Shown piece after piece: positions 14,011 to 27,570 of a stretch of 64,000 nt of DNA; position 1 is the first letter of the stretch, and every line of letters starts with the position of its first letter. The stretch comes from Chamaelirium japonicum (Eukaryota; Streptophyta; Magnoliopsida; Liliales; Melanthiaceae): the NCBI GenBank assembly GCA_947650365.1, contig CANTAL010000147.1, positions 725,867 to 789,866 of the forward strand. The letters run 5' to 3'. The notes under the pieces are model-generated. The model was not told the DNA's origin and did no database searches. It was given only the letters and a program-made list of their open reading frames with translations. A program made the translations under genes and the position numbers.

Positions 14011-16363
14011 GTACGATCCATTCTAATTCATTCGTACGATCCATTCTAATTCATTCGTACGATCCATTCTAATTCATTCATCCGATCCATTCTAATTCAT
14101 TCGCACAAATGTATCCATTCTAATTCATTCGTACGATCCATTCTAATTCATTCGTACGATCCATTCTAATTCATTCGTAAGATCCATTCTAATTCATTTG
14201 TACGATCCATTCTAATTCATTCGTACGATCCATTCTAATTCATTCGCATGAATGTATCCATTCTAGTTCATTCGTACGATCCATTCTAATTAATTCGTAC
14301 GATTCATTCTAATTCATTCGTACAATCCATTCTATTTCATTTGTACGATCCATTCTTACTCATTCGTATGATCCATTATGGATACATTCGTGCGAATGAA
14401 TAAGAATGGATAATACCAATGAGTAAGAATGGATCGTACGAATGAAATAGAATGGCTTGTGCGAATGAATTAGAATGGATCGTAGAATGGATCAAACGAT
14501 CTATTCTGATCCATTCTAAGATCCATTCTAATTCATTCGCACAATCCATTCTATTTCATTCGTACGATCCATTCTTACTCATTCGTATGATCCATTCTAA
14601 TTCATTCGCATGAATGTATCCATAATGGATCATACGAATGAGTAAGAATAGATCGTACGAATGAAATACGTACGAATAAATTAGAATGGATCGTACGAAT
14701 GAACTAGAATGGATCGTACGAATGAAATAGAATAGATTGTACGAATGAATTAGAATGGATTCGTACGAATGAATTAGAATGGATACATTCGTACGAATGA
14801 ATTAGAATGGATACATTCGTGCGAAAGAATTAGAATAGATCGTATGAATGAATTAGAATGGATCCTATGAATGAATTAGAATGGATCGTGCGAATGAATT
14901 AGAATGGATCGTACGAATGAATCAGAGTAGATCGTACGAATGAATTAGAATGGATCGTATGAAGGAATTAGAATGGATCGTACGAATGAATTAGAATGGA
15001 TATATTCGTGCAAATGAATTAGAATGGATCGTGCGAATGAATTAGAATGGATCGTACGAATGAATTCGAATGGATCGTACGAATGAATTAGAATGGATCT
15101 TACGAATGAATTAGAATGGATCGTACGAATGAATTAGAATGGATCGTACGAATGAATTAGAATGGATACATTTGTGCGAATGAATTAGAATGGATCAGAC
15201 GAATGAATTAGAATGGATCGTACGAATGAATTAGAATGGATCGTACGAATGAATTAGAATGGATCAAATGAATGAATTAGAATGGTTACATTCATGCGAA
15301 TTAATTAGAATGGATCGTACGAATGGATTAGAATGGATACATTCGAGCGAATGAATTAGAATGGATCGTACGAATGAATTAGAATGGATCGTACGAATGG
15401 ATTAGAATGGATCCTACGAATGGATTAGAATGGATACCTTTATGCATATGAATTAGAATGGATCGTACGAATGAATTAGAATGGATCATATTAATGAATT
15501 AGAATGGATACATTCGTGTGAATGAATTAGAATGGATCGTACGAATGAATTAGAATGGATCGTACGAATGAATTAGAATGGATCTTACGAATGAATTAGA
15601 ATGGATCGTACGAATGAATTAGAATAGCTCATACGAATGAATTAGAATGAATCGTATGAATGAATTAGAATAGTTACATTCGTGCGAATGAATTAGAATA
15701 GATCGTACGAATGAATTAGAATGGATCGTACGAATAAATTAGAATGGATCGTGGGAATGAATGAGAATGGATCGTACGAATGAATTAGAATGGATCCACC
15801 GAATGAGTTAGAATGGATCATACGAATGAATTAGAATGGATTGTACAAATGAATTAGAATGGATTGTGCGAATGAATTAGAATGGACCGTATGAATGAAT
15901 AAGAATGGATGAAATAGAATGGATCGTATGAATGAATTAGAATGGATACATTCGTGTGAATGAATTAGAATGGATCGTATGAATGAATTAGAATAGATTT
16001 TGTGAATGAATTAGAATGGATCGTACGAATGAATTAGAATGGATACATTCGTGCGAATGAATTAGAATGGATTGTATGAATGAATTAGAATGGATCGTAC
16101 GAATGAACTAGAATGGATACATTCGTGCGAATGAATTAGAATGGATCGTACGATTGAATTAGAATGGATCGTACGAATGAATTAGAATAGATCTTACGAA
16201 TGAATTAGAATGGATCATACGAATGAATTAGAATGGATCGTACGAATGAATTAGAATGGATACATTCGTGCGAATGAATTAGAATGGATCGGACGAATGA
16301 ATTAGAATGGATCGTATGAATGAATTAGAATGGATCGTATGAATTAATTAGAATGGATCGTAT

Positions 16364-16529
16364 GAATAAATTAGAATGGATACATTCGTCCGAATGAATT
16401 TGAATGGATCATACGAATGAGTAAGAATGGATCGTACGAATGAAATAGAATAGATTGTGCGAATGAATTAGAATGGATCCTACGAATGAATTAGAATGGA
16501 TTGTTTGAAAGAATTAGAATGGATTGTAT
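16364..16529 (+). repeat. 166-bp higher-order module, F copy
   Basis: Complete seven-monomer order. Differences from the other copies are single bases, for example TTTGAAAG for GTGTGAAAG at the sixth/seventh unit boundary. Confidence 0.85.
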
Positions 16530-17083
16530 GAATAAATTAGAATTGATCGTATGAATGAATTAGAATGGATCGGGCGAATGAATTCGAATGGATCGTACGA
16601 ATTCATTCTAATTCATTCATACAATCCATTCTAATTCTTTCACACGATCTATTCTAATTCATTCGTAGGATCCATTCTAATTCATTCGTACAATCCATTC
16701 TAATTCATGCGAATAAATTAGAATGGATACATTCGTCCGAATGAATTAGAATGGATCATACGAATGAGTAAGAATGGATCGTACGAATGACATAGAATAG
16801 ATTGTACGAATGAATTAGAATGGATCCTACGAAATAATTAGAATGGATCGTGTGAAAGAATTAGAATGGATCGTACGAAGGAATTAGAATGGATCGTACG
16901 AATGAATTAGAATGGATCGTATGAGTGAATTAGAATGGATAGTGCGAATGAATTAGAATGGATCGTATGAATGAATTAGAATGGATCATGCGAATGAATT
17001 CGAATGGATCGAACGAATGAGTAAGAATGGATCGTACGAATGAAATAGAATGGATCGTACGAATGAATTAGAATGGATCGTAC

Positions 17084-17249
17084 GAATAAATTAGAATGGA
17101 TACATTCGTCCGAATGAATTAGAATGGATCATACGAATGAGTAAGAATGGATCGTACGAATGAAATAGAATAGATTGTACGAATGAATTAGAATGGATCC
17201 TACGAATGAATTAGAATGGATCGTGTGAAAGAATTAGAATGGATTGTAT
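17084..17249 (+). repeat. 166-bp higher-order module, F copy (reference)
   Basis: Best reference copy: 28-mer starting GAATAAATTAG and ending CATTCGTCC, then units ending ATCATAC, GAGTAAG/ATCGTAC, GAAATAG/ATTGTAC, ATCCTAC, ATCGTGT and GAAAG/ATTGTAT. A diverged, shortened copy precedes it near 16717-16870. Confidence 0.88.
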
Positions 17250-17568
17250 GAATGAATTAGAATGGATTGTATGAATGAATTAGAATGGATCCTATGAATG
17301 AATTAGAATGGATCGTGCGAATGAATTAGAATGGATCGTACGAATGAATTAGAATGGATCGTGCTAATGAATTAGAATTGATCGAACGAATGAATTAGCA
17401 TGGATCGTGCTAATGAATTAGAATGGAACGTACGAATGAATTAGAATGGATCGTGTGAAAGAATTAAAATAGATTATATGAATGAATTAGAATGAATTCG
17501 TACGATCCATTCAAATTCATTCGCACGATCCATTCTAATTCATTCATACGATCCATTCTAATTCATTC

Positions 17569-17734
17569 ATACAATCCATTCTAATTCTTTCACACGATCC
17601 ATTCTAATTCATTCGTAAAATCCATTCTAATTCATTCGTACAATCTATTCTATTTCATTCGTATGATCCATTCTTACTCATTCGTATGATCCATTCTAAT
17701 TAATTAGGATGAATGTATCCATTCTAATTTATTC
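17569..17734 (-). repeat. 166-bp higher-order module, R copy
   Basis: Complete reverse-orientation copy, exactly 166 bases, 319 bases after the F reference copy. Confidence 0.85.
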
Positions 17735-19722
17735 GTACGATCCATTCTAATTCATTCGTATGATCCATTCTAATTCATTCGTACGATCCATTCTAATTCA
17801 TTCGTCCGATCCATTCTAATTCATTCGCACGAATGTATCCACTCTAATTCATTTGTACGATCCATTCTAATTCATTCGTACGATCCATTCAAATTCATTC
17901 GTAAGATCCATTCTAATTCATTTGTACGATCCATTCTAATTCATTCGTACGATCCATTCTAATTCATTCGCACGAATGTATCCATTCTAGTTCATTCGTA
18001 CGATCTATTCTAATTCATTCATACAATCCATTCTAATTCATTAGAATGGATCGTGCGAATGAATTAGAATGGATCGTACGAATGAATTCATATATTGTAT
18101 GAATGAATTAGAATAGATCGTACGAATGAATTAGAATTGATCGTACGAATGAAATAGAATGGATTGTACGAATGATTTAGAATGGATCGTACGAATGAAT
18201 TAGAATGGATCGTACGAATGATTTAGAATGGATACATTCGTGCGAATGAATTACAATGGATCATACGAATGAGTAAGAATGGATCGTACGAATAAAATAG
18301 AATGGATTGTACGAATGAATTAGAATGGATTCGTTCGAATGAATTAGAATGGATACATTCGTGCGAATGAATTAGAATGGATCGTATCAATGCGTAAGAA
18401 TGGATCGTACGAATGAAATAGAATGGATTGTGCGAATGAATTAGAATGGATCGTACGAATGAAATAGAATGGATCGTGTAAAAGAATTAGAATGGATTGT
18501 ATGAAAGAATTAGAATAGATCGTATGAATGAATTAGAATGGATCGTACGAATGAATTAGAATGGATCGTACGAATGAATTAGAATGGATCGTACGAATGA
18601 ATTAGAATGGATACATTCGTGCGAATAAATTAGAATGGATACATTCGTGCGAAAGAATTAAAATAGATCGTATGAATGAATTAGATTGGATCCTATGAAT
18701 GAATTAGAATGGATCGTGCGAATGAATTAGAATGGATCGTACGAATGAATTAGAATGGATCGTGCTAATGAATTAGAATTGATCGAACGAATGAATTAGC
18801 ATGGATCGTGCTAATTAATTAGAATGGAACGTATGAATGAATTAGAATGGATCGTGTGAAAGAATTAGAATGGATTGTATGAATGAATTAGAATGAATTC
18901 GTACGATCCATTCGAATTCATTCGCACGATCCATTCTAATTCATTCATACGATCCATTCTAATTCATTCATACAATCCATTCTAATTCTTTCACACGATC
19001 CATTCTAATTCATTCGTAGGATCCATTCTAATTCATTCGTACAATCTATTCTATTTCATTCGTACGATCCATTCTTACTCATTGGTACGATCCATTCTAA
19101 TTCATTCCATTCTAATTCATTCACTCGAATGTATCCATTCTAATCCATTCGTACGATCCATTATAATCCATTCGTATGATCCATTCTAATTCATTCACAT
19201 GAATGTAACCATTCTAATTCATTCATACAATCCATTCTAATTCATTTGTACGATCCATTCTAATTCATTCGTACGATCCATTCTAATTCATTCGTACGAT
19301 CCATTCTAATTCATTCGCACGAATGTATCCATTCTAATTCATTCATATGATCCATTCTAATTCATTCATTCAATCCATTCTAATTCTTTCACACGATCCA
19401 TTCTAATTCATTCGTACGATCCATTCTAATTCATTCGTACAATCCATTCTAATTCATTTGCACGAATGTATCTACTCTAATTCATTTTTACGATCCATTC
19501 TAATTCATTCGTACGATCCATTCTAATTCCTTCGTACGATCCATTCTAATTTATTCGTACGATCTATTCTAATTCATTCGTACGATCCATTCTAATTCAT
19601 TCGTAAGATCCATTCTAATTCATTCGTACGATCCATTCTAATTCATTCGCACGAATGTATCCATTCTAGTTCATTCGTACGATCCATTCTAATTCATTCG
19701 TACGATCCATTCTAATCCATTC

Positions 19723-19888
19723 GTACAATCCATTCAAATTCTTTCACACGATCCATTCTAATTCATTCGTAGGATCCATTCTAATTCATTCGTACAATCT
19801 ACTCTATTTCATTCGTACGATCCATTCTTACTCATTCGTATGATCCATTCTAATTCATTCGGACGAATGTATCCATTCTAATTTATTC
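19723..19888 (-). repeat. 166-bp higher-order module, R copy
   Basis: Complete reverse-orientation copy of exactly 166 bases. A partial R copy (five of the seven monomers) precedes it at about 18970-19084. Confidence 0.85.
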
Positions 19889-22800
19889 GTACGATCCATT
19901 CTAATTCATTCGTACGATCCATTCTAATTCATTCGTACGATCCATTCTTACTCATTCGTATGATCCATTCTAATTCATTCGTACGATCCATTCTAATTCA
20001 TTCGTACGATCAATTCTAATTCATTCGCACTATCCATTCTAATTCATTCGTACGATCCATTCTAATTCATTCATATGATCCATTCTAATTTATTCGTTCA
20101 AATATATCCATTCTAATTCATTCAGTACGATCCATTCTAATTCATTCGTACGATCCATTCTAATTCATTCGTACGAATGTATCCATTCTAATTCATTCGT
20201 ACGATCCATTCTAATTCATTCGTACGATCCATTCTAATTCATTCGTACGATCCATTCTAATTCATTCGGACGAATGTATCCATTCTAATTTATTCGTACG
20301 ATCCATTCTAATTCATTCATTTGATCCATTCTAATTCATTCGTACGATCCATTCTAATTCATTCGTCTGATCCATTCTAATTCATTCGCACTAATGTATC
20401 CATTCTAATTCATTCGTACGATCCATTCTAATTCATTCGTACGATCCATTCTAATTCATTCGTAAGATCCATTCTAATTCATTCGTACGATCCATTCTAA
20501 TTCATTCGTACGATCCATTCTAATTCATTCGCACGAATGTATCCATTCTAGTTCATTCGTACGATCCATTCTAATTCATTCGTACGATCCATTCTAATTC
20601 ATTCACACGATCCATTCTAATTCATTCGTACGATCCATTCTAATTCATTCACACGATCCATTCTAATTCATTCGCACAAATGTATCCATTCTAATTCATT
20701 CATACGATCCATTCTACTTCATTCATACTATCCGTTCTAATTCACTCATACGATCCATTCTAATTCATTCATACGATCCATTCTAATTCATTTGCACGAA
20801 TATATCCATTCTAATTCATTCGTACGATCCATTCTAATTCCTTCGTACGATCCATTCTAATTCCTTCGTACGATCCATTCTATTTCATTCGTATGATCCA
20901 TTCTAATTAATTCGTACGATCCATTCTAATTCATTCGTATGATCCATTCTAATTCATTCGTACGATCCATTCTTACACATTCGTACGATCCATTCTAATT
21001 CATTCATACAATCCATTCTAATTCATTCCGTACGATCCATTCTAATTCATTCATACGATCTATTCTTTCATACAATCCATTCTAATTCTTTCGTGCGAAT
21101 GAATTAGAATGGATACCTTTGTGCATATGAATTAGAATGGATCGTACGAATGAATTAGAATGGGTATATTCGTGTGAATGAATTAGAATGGATCGTACGA
21201 ATGAATTAGAATGGATACATTCGTGCGAATGAATTAGAATGGATCGTGCGAATCAATTAGACTGGATCATGCGAATGAATAAGAATAGATCATACGAGTG
21301 AATTAGAATGGATCGTACGAATGAATTAGAATGGATACATTTGTGCGAATGAATTAGAATGGATCGTACGAATGAATTAGAATGGATCGTATGAATGAAT
21401 TAGAATGGATCGTACGAATGAATTAGAATAGATCGTGCGAATGAATTAGAATGGATCGTACGAATGAATTAGAATGGATCGTGTGAAAGAATTAGAATAG
21501 ATCGTACGAATTAATTAGAATGGATCGTGCGAATGAATTAGAATGGATCGTACGAATGAATTAGAATGGATACATTTGTGCGAATGAATTAGAATGGATC
21601 GTACGAATGAATTAGAATGGATCGTATGAATAAATTAGAATGGATCGTACGAATGAATTAGAATGGATCGTGCGAATGAATTAGAATGGATCGTACGAAT
21701 GAATTAGAATGGATCGTACGAATGAACTAGAATGGATACATTCGTGCAAATGAATTAGAATGGATCGTATGAATGAATTAGAATGGATCGTACGAATGAA
21801 TTAGAATGGATCGTACGAATGGATTAGAATGGATCATACGAATGAATTAGAATGGATCGTGCGAATGAATTAGAATGGATCGAACGAATAAATTAGAATG
21901 GATATATTCGAGCGAATGAATTAGAATAGATCGTAGGAATGAATTAGAATGGATCATATAAATGAATTACAATGGATCGTACGAATGAATTAGAATGGAT
22001 CGTACGAATGAATTAGAATGGATCGTGTGAATGTATTAGAATGGATACATTCATGCGAATGAACTAGAATGGATCGTACGAATGGATTAGAATGGATCGT
22101 ACGAATGAATTAGAATGGATACATTTGTATGAATGGATTAGAATGGATCGTACGAATAAATTAGAATGGATCGTATGAATGAATTAGAATGGATACATTC
22201 GTGCAAATGAATTAGAATGGATCGGACGAATGAATTAGAATGGATCGTATGAATGAATTAGAATGGATCAAATGAATGAATTAGAAAGGTTACATTCATG
22301 CGAATGAATTAGAATGGATCGTACGAATGGATTAGAATGGATCGTACGAATGGATTAGAATGGATACATTCGAGCGAATGAATTAGAATGGATCGTACGA
22401 ATGAATTACAATGGATCGTACGAATGGATTAGAATGGATCCTACGAATGGATTAGAATGGATACCTTTGTGCATATGAATTAGAATGGATCGTACGAATG
22501 AATTAGAATGGATCGTACGAAGGAATGAGAATGGATCGTACGAATGAATTAGAATGGATCGTACGAATGAATTAGAATGGATCGTACGAAGGAATTAGAA
22601 TGGATATATTCGTGCAAATGAATTAGAATGGATCGTATGAATGAATTAGAATGCATTGTATGAATGAATTAGAATGGATCGTATGAATGAATTAGAATGG
22701 ATCGTGCGAATGAATTCAAATGGATCGCATGATCTATTCAAATAGAATGGATCGTATGAATGAATTAGAATGGATCGGGCGAATGAATTAGAATGGGTTG

Positions 22801-25800
22801 TAGGAATGAATTAGAATGGATCGTATGAATGAATTAGCATGGATCGTATGAATGAATTAGAATGGATCATGCGAATGAATTAGAATGGATCGTACGAATG
22901 AATTAGAATGGATCGTACGAATGAATTAGAATGGATCATACGAATGAATTAGAATAGATCGTACGAATGAATTAGAATGGATCGTACGAAGGAATTAGAA
23001 TGGATCGTACAAATGAATTAGAATGGATCGGACGAATGAATTAGAATGGATCGTACGAATGAATTAGAATGGATCAAATGAATGAATTAGAATGGTTACA
23101 TTCATGCGAATGAATTAGAATGGATCGTAGGATCGTATGAATGAATTAGAATGGATCGTACGAATGAATTAGAATGGATCGTACGAATGAATTAGAATAG
23201 ATCGTACGAATGAATTAGAATGGATCGTACGAATGGATTAGAATAGATCGTACAAATGAATTAGAATGGATCGTACGAAGGAATTAGAATGGATCGTACG
23301 AATGAATTAGAATGGATATATTCGTGCAAATGAATTAGAATGGATCGTATGAATGTATTAGAATGGATCGTACGAATGAATTAGAATGGATTCGTACGAA
23401 TGAATTAGAATGGATACATTCGTGCGAATGAATTAGAATGGATCGTACCAATGAGTAAGAATGGATCGTACGAATGAAATAGAATGGATCGTGTGAAAGA
23501 ATTAGAATGGATTGTATGAATGAATTAGAATGAATTCGTTCGATCAATTCTAATTCATTAGCACGATCCATTCTAATTCATTCGTATGATCCATTCAAAT
23601 TCCTTCGTACAATCCATTCTAATTCCTTCGTATCTATTCTAATTCACTCATACGATCCATTCTAATTCATTCAAACGATCTATTCTAATTCATTCATACA
23701 ATCCATCCTAATTCTTTCACACGATCCATTCTAATTCATTCGTACGATCCATTCTAATTCATTCGCACAATCCATTCTATTTCATTCGTACGATCAATTC
23801 TAATTCATTAGAATGGATCGTACGAATGAATTAGAATGGATCATATTAATTTATTAGAATGGATCGTACGAATGAATTAGAATGGATCGTACGAATGAAT
23901 TAGAATGGATCTTACAAATGAATTAGAATAGATCGTACGAATGAATTAGAATGGATCATACGAATTAATTAGAATGGATCATACGAATGAATTAGAATGA
24001 ATTAGAATGGATCATACGAATGAAATAGAATGGATCGTACGAATGAATTAGAATGGATCGTACGAATGAAATAGAATGGATCGTGTGAAAGAATTAGAAT
24101 GGATTCTATGAATGAATTAGAATGGATCGTATGAATGGATCGTACGAATGGAATGGATACATTCGTGCGAATGAATTAGAATGGATCGTACGAATGAATT
24201 AGAATGGATCATACGAATGAGTAAGAATGGATCGTACGAATGAATTAGAATGGATCGTACGAATGAATTAGAATGGATCGTACGAATAAATTAGAATGGA
24301 TACATTCATCCGAATGAATTAGAATGGATCATACGAATGCATTCTAATTCCTTCGTACGATCCATTCTAATTCCTTCGTACGATCCATTCTATTTCATTC
24401 GTATGATCCAATCTAATTCCTTCGTACGATCCATTCTAATTCCTTCGTATCCATTCTAATTCACTCATACGATCCATTCTAATCCATTCGTACGATCCAT
24501 TTAAATTCATTCGCATGAATGTAACCATTCTAATTCATTCATTTGATCCATTCTAATTAATTCGTACGATCCATTCTAATTCATTCGTACGATCCATTGT
24601 AATTCATTCATACAATCCATTTAGATTCATTCGCACAAATCTATCCATTCAAATTCATTCGTACGATCCAGTCTAATTCATTCGTACGATCCATTCTAAT
24701 TCATTCGCACGAATATATCCATTCTAATTCTTTCGTACGATGCATTCTAATTCATTCGTACGATCCATTCTAATTCATTCGTACGATCCATTCTAATTCA
24801 TTCGTACGATCCATTCTAATTCATTTGCACGAATGTATCCATTCTAACTCATTCGTACAATCCATTCTATTTCATTCGTACGATCCATTCTTACTCATTC
24901 GTATGATCCATTCTATTTCATTCGTATGATCCATTCTAATTCATTCGTACGATCCATTCTAATTCATTCGTGCGATCCATTCTAATTCATTCGCATGATC
25001 CATTCTAATTCATTCATACGATCCATTCTAATTCATTCATACGATCCATTCTAATTCATTCCTACAATCCATTCTAATTCATTCGCTCGATCCATTCTAA
25101 TTCATTCATACGATCCATTCTATTCGAATGGATCATGTGATCCATTCGAATTCATTCGCACGATCCATTTTAATTCATTCATACGATCCATTCTAATTCA
25201 TTCATACAATGCATTCTAATTCTCTCACACGATCCATTCTAATTCATTCGTACGATCCATTCTAATTCATTAATATGATCGTACGAATGAATTAGAATGG
25301 ATCATACGAATGAATTAGAATGGATACATTTGTGCGAATGAATTAGAATGGATCGTATGAATGAATTAGAATGGATCGTACGAATGAATTAGAATGGATC
25401 GTACGAATGAATTAGAATGGATCGTGCGAGTGAATTAGAATGGATCGTACGAATGAATTAGAATGGATCATATTAATGAATTAGAATGGATCGTACGAAT
25501 GAATTAGAATGGATCGTACGAATAAATTAGAATGGATACATTCGTCCGAATGAATTAGAATGGATCATACGAATGAGTAAGAATGGATCGTACGAATGAA
25601 ATAGAATAGATTGTACGAATGAATTAGAATGGATCCTACGAATGAATTAGAATAGATCGTGTGAAAGAATGTATCGTACGAATGAATTAGAATGGATCAT
25701 ACGAATGAGTAAGAATGGATCGTACGAATGAATTAGAATGGAATAGAATAGATTGTACGAATGAATTAGAATGGATCGTACGAATTAATTAGAATGGATC

Positions 25801-26058
25801 ATACGAATGAATTAGAATGGATCGTACGAATGAATTAGAATGGATCGTACGAATGAATTTGAATGGATCGAACGAATGAATTAGAATGGATCGTACGAAT
25901 GGATTAGAATGGATCGTACGAATGGATTAGAATGGATACATTCGTGCGAATAAATTAGAATGGATTGTATGAATGAATTAGAATGGATCGTACGATCCAT
26001 TCGAATTCATTCGCACGATCCATTCTAATTCATTCATACGATCCATTCTAATTTCTTC

Positions 26059-26224
26059 ATACAATCCATTCTAATTCTTTCACACGATCCATTCTAATTC
26101 ATTCGTAGGATCCATTCTAATTCATTCGTACAATCTATTCTATTTCATTCGTACGATCCATTCTTACTCATTCGTATGATCCATTCTAATTCATTCGGAC
26201 GAATGTATCCATTCTAATTTATTC
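26059..26224 (-). repeat. 166-bp higher-order module, R copy
   Basis: Complete reverse-orientation copy of exactly 166 bases. An F copy whose last monomer is truncated lies at about 25520-25671, upstream of the switch near 25990. Confidence 0.85.
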
Positions 26225-26800
26225 GTACGATCCATTCTAATTCATTCGTACGATCCATTCTAATTCATTCGTACGATCTATTCTTACTCATTCGTATGAT
26301 CCATTCTAATTCATTCGTACGATGCATTCTAATTCATTCGTACGATCCATTCTAATTCATTCGCACAATCTATTCTAATTCATTCGTACGATCCATTCTA
26401 ATTCATTCGTACGATCGTACGAATGAATTAGAATGGATCGTACGGAATGAATTAGAATGGATTGTATGAATAAATTAGAATGGATACATTCGTGCGAATG
26501 AATTAGAATGGATCATACGAATGAGTAAGAATGGATCGTACGAATGAAATAGAATGGATTGTACGAATGAATTAGAATGGATCGTACAAATGAATTAGAA
26601 TGGATCGTACGAATGAATTAGAATGGATCATACGAATGAGTAAGAATGGATCGTACAAATGAAATAGAATGGATTGTACGAATGAATTAGAATGAATCGT
26701 ACGAATGAATTAGAATGGATCGTGTGAAAGAATTAGAATGCATTATATGAATGAATTAGAATGGATCGTATGAATGAATTAGAATGGATCGTGCGAATGA

Positions 26801-26830
26801 ATTCGAATGGATCGCATGATCCATTCGAAT
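26801..26830. repeat. 30-bp hairpin (13-bp arms, GCAT loop)
   Basis: Arms ATTCGAATGGATC and GATCCATTCGAAT are perfect complements around GCAT. The same hairpin occurs at 25132-25161, 60163-60192 and 62666-62695, and degraded near 22724. It is a locally inverted half-monomer that has been copied with its surroundings. Confidence 0.85.
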
Positions 26831-27565
26831 AGAATGGATCGTATGAATGAATTAGAATGGATCGGGCGAATGAATTAGAATGGATCGGGCGAATGAATTA
26901 GAATGGATTGTAGGAATGAATTAGAATGGATCGTATGAATGAATTAGAATGGATCGTATGAATGAATTAGAATGGATCGTGCGAATGAATTAGAATGGAT
27001 CGTACGAATGAATTAGAATGGATCATACGAATGAATTAGAATGGATCATACGAATGAAATAGAATGGATTGTTCGAATGAATTAGAATGGATACATTCAT
27101 GCGAACGAATTAGAATGGATCGGACTATTGAATTAGAATAGATCGTACGATTCATTCTAATTCATTCGTACGATCCATTCTAATACATTCGTACGATTCA
27201 TGCTAATTCATTCGCACGATCCATTCTAATTCATTCGTACGATCCATTCTTATTCATTCATACGATCCATTCTAATTCATTCGCACAATCCATTCTAATT
27301 CATTCGTACAATCCATTCTAATTTATTCGTATGATCCATTCTAACTCATTCGGTGGATCCATTCTAATTCATTCGTACGATCCATTCTAATTCATTCCCA
27401 CGATCCATTCTAATTTATTCATACGATCCATTCTAATTCATTCATACAATCCATTTAGATTCATTCGCACAAATGTATCCATTCAAATTCATTCGTACGA
27501 TCAAGTCTAATTCATTCGTACGATCCATTCTAATTCCTTCGTATCCATTCTTATTCATTCGTACG

Positions 27566-27570
27566 ATCTA
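27566..27570. repeat. target-site duplication ATCTA (left)
   Basis: The five bases immediately before the copia element match the five immediately after it (37570-37574). They come from a GATCTATTC variant of the satellite in R polarity. Confidence 0.93.

Larger units (their letters stand above)
1..27570. repeat. 23/28-bp minisatellite mega-array, left segment, alternating polarity
   Basis: Nearly every base belongs to a 23-bp monomer: halves GAATGAATTA and GAATGGATCGTAC. A 28-bp variant has GATACATTCGTGC in place of GATCGTAC. Calling this direction F and its complement R, approximate F blocks are 1-433, 1220-1390, 1590-2010, 3066-3210, 3715-4695, 4820-5525, 6912-7870, 8000-8635, 10275-11595, 11925-12185, 12603-13775, 14380-14490, 14625-16600, 16705-17505, 18040-18905, 21090-23540, 23805-24340, 25275-25990 and 26415-27145. 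The stretches between them are R. Blocks were read by eye, so edges are good to about one monomer. No gene, RNA gene or unique DNA was seen in the segment. The array continues beyond base 1. Function is unknown; pericentromeric, subtelomeric or knob heterochromatin are all possible. Confidence 0.97.

Noticed and set aside
23335-23571. Open frame of 78 codons rich in S, H, I and F; similar frames at 50545-50745 and 62288-62479
   Set aside because: These are direct translations of the satellite. The repeating residues follow the 23-bp period, and stops return whenever the array's phase or variants change. No start context or family similarity.
1-27570. CRISPR-like array
   Set aside because: Repeats are directly adjacent with no unique spacers, there are no cas genes, and the retroelements are eukaryotic.
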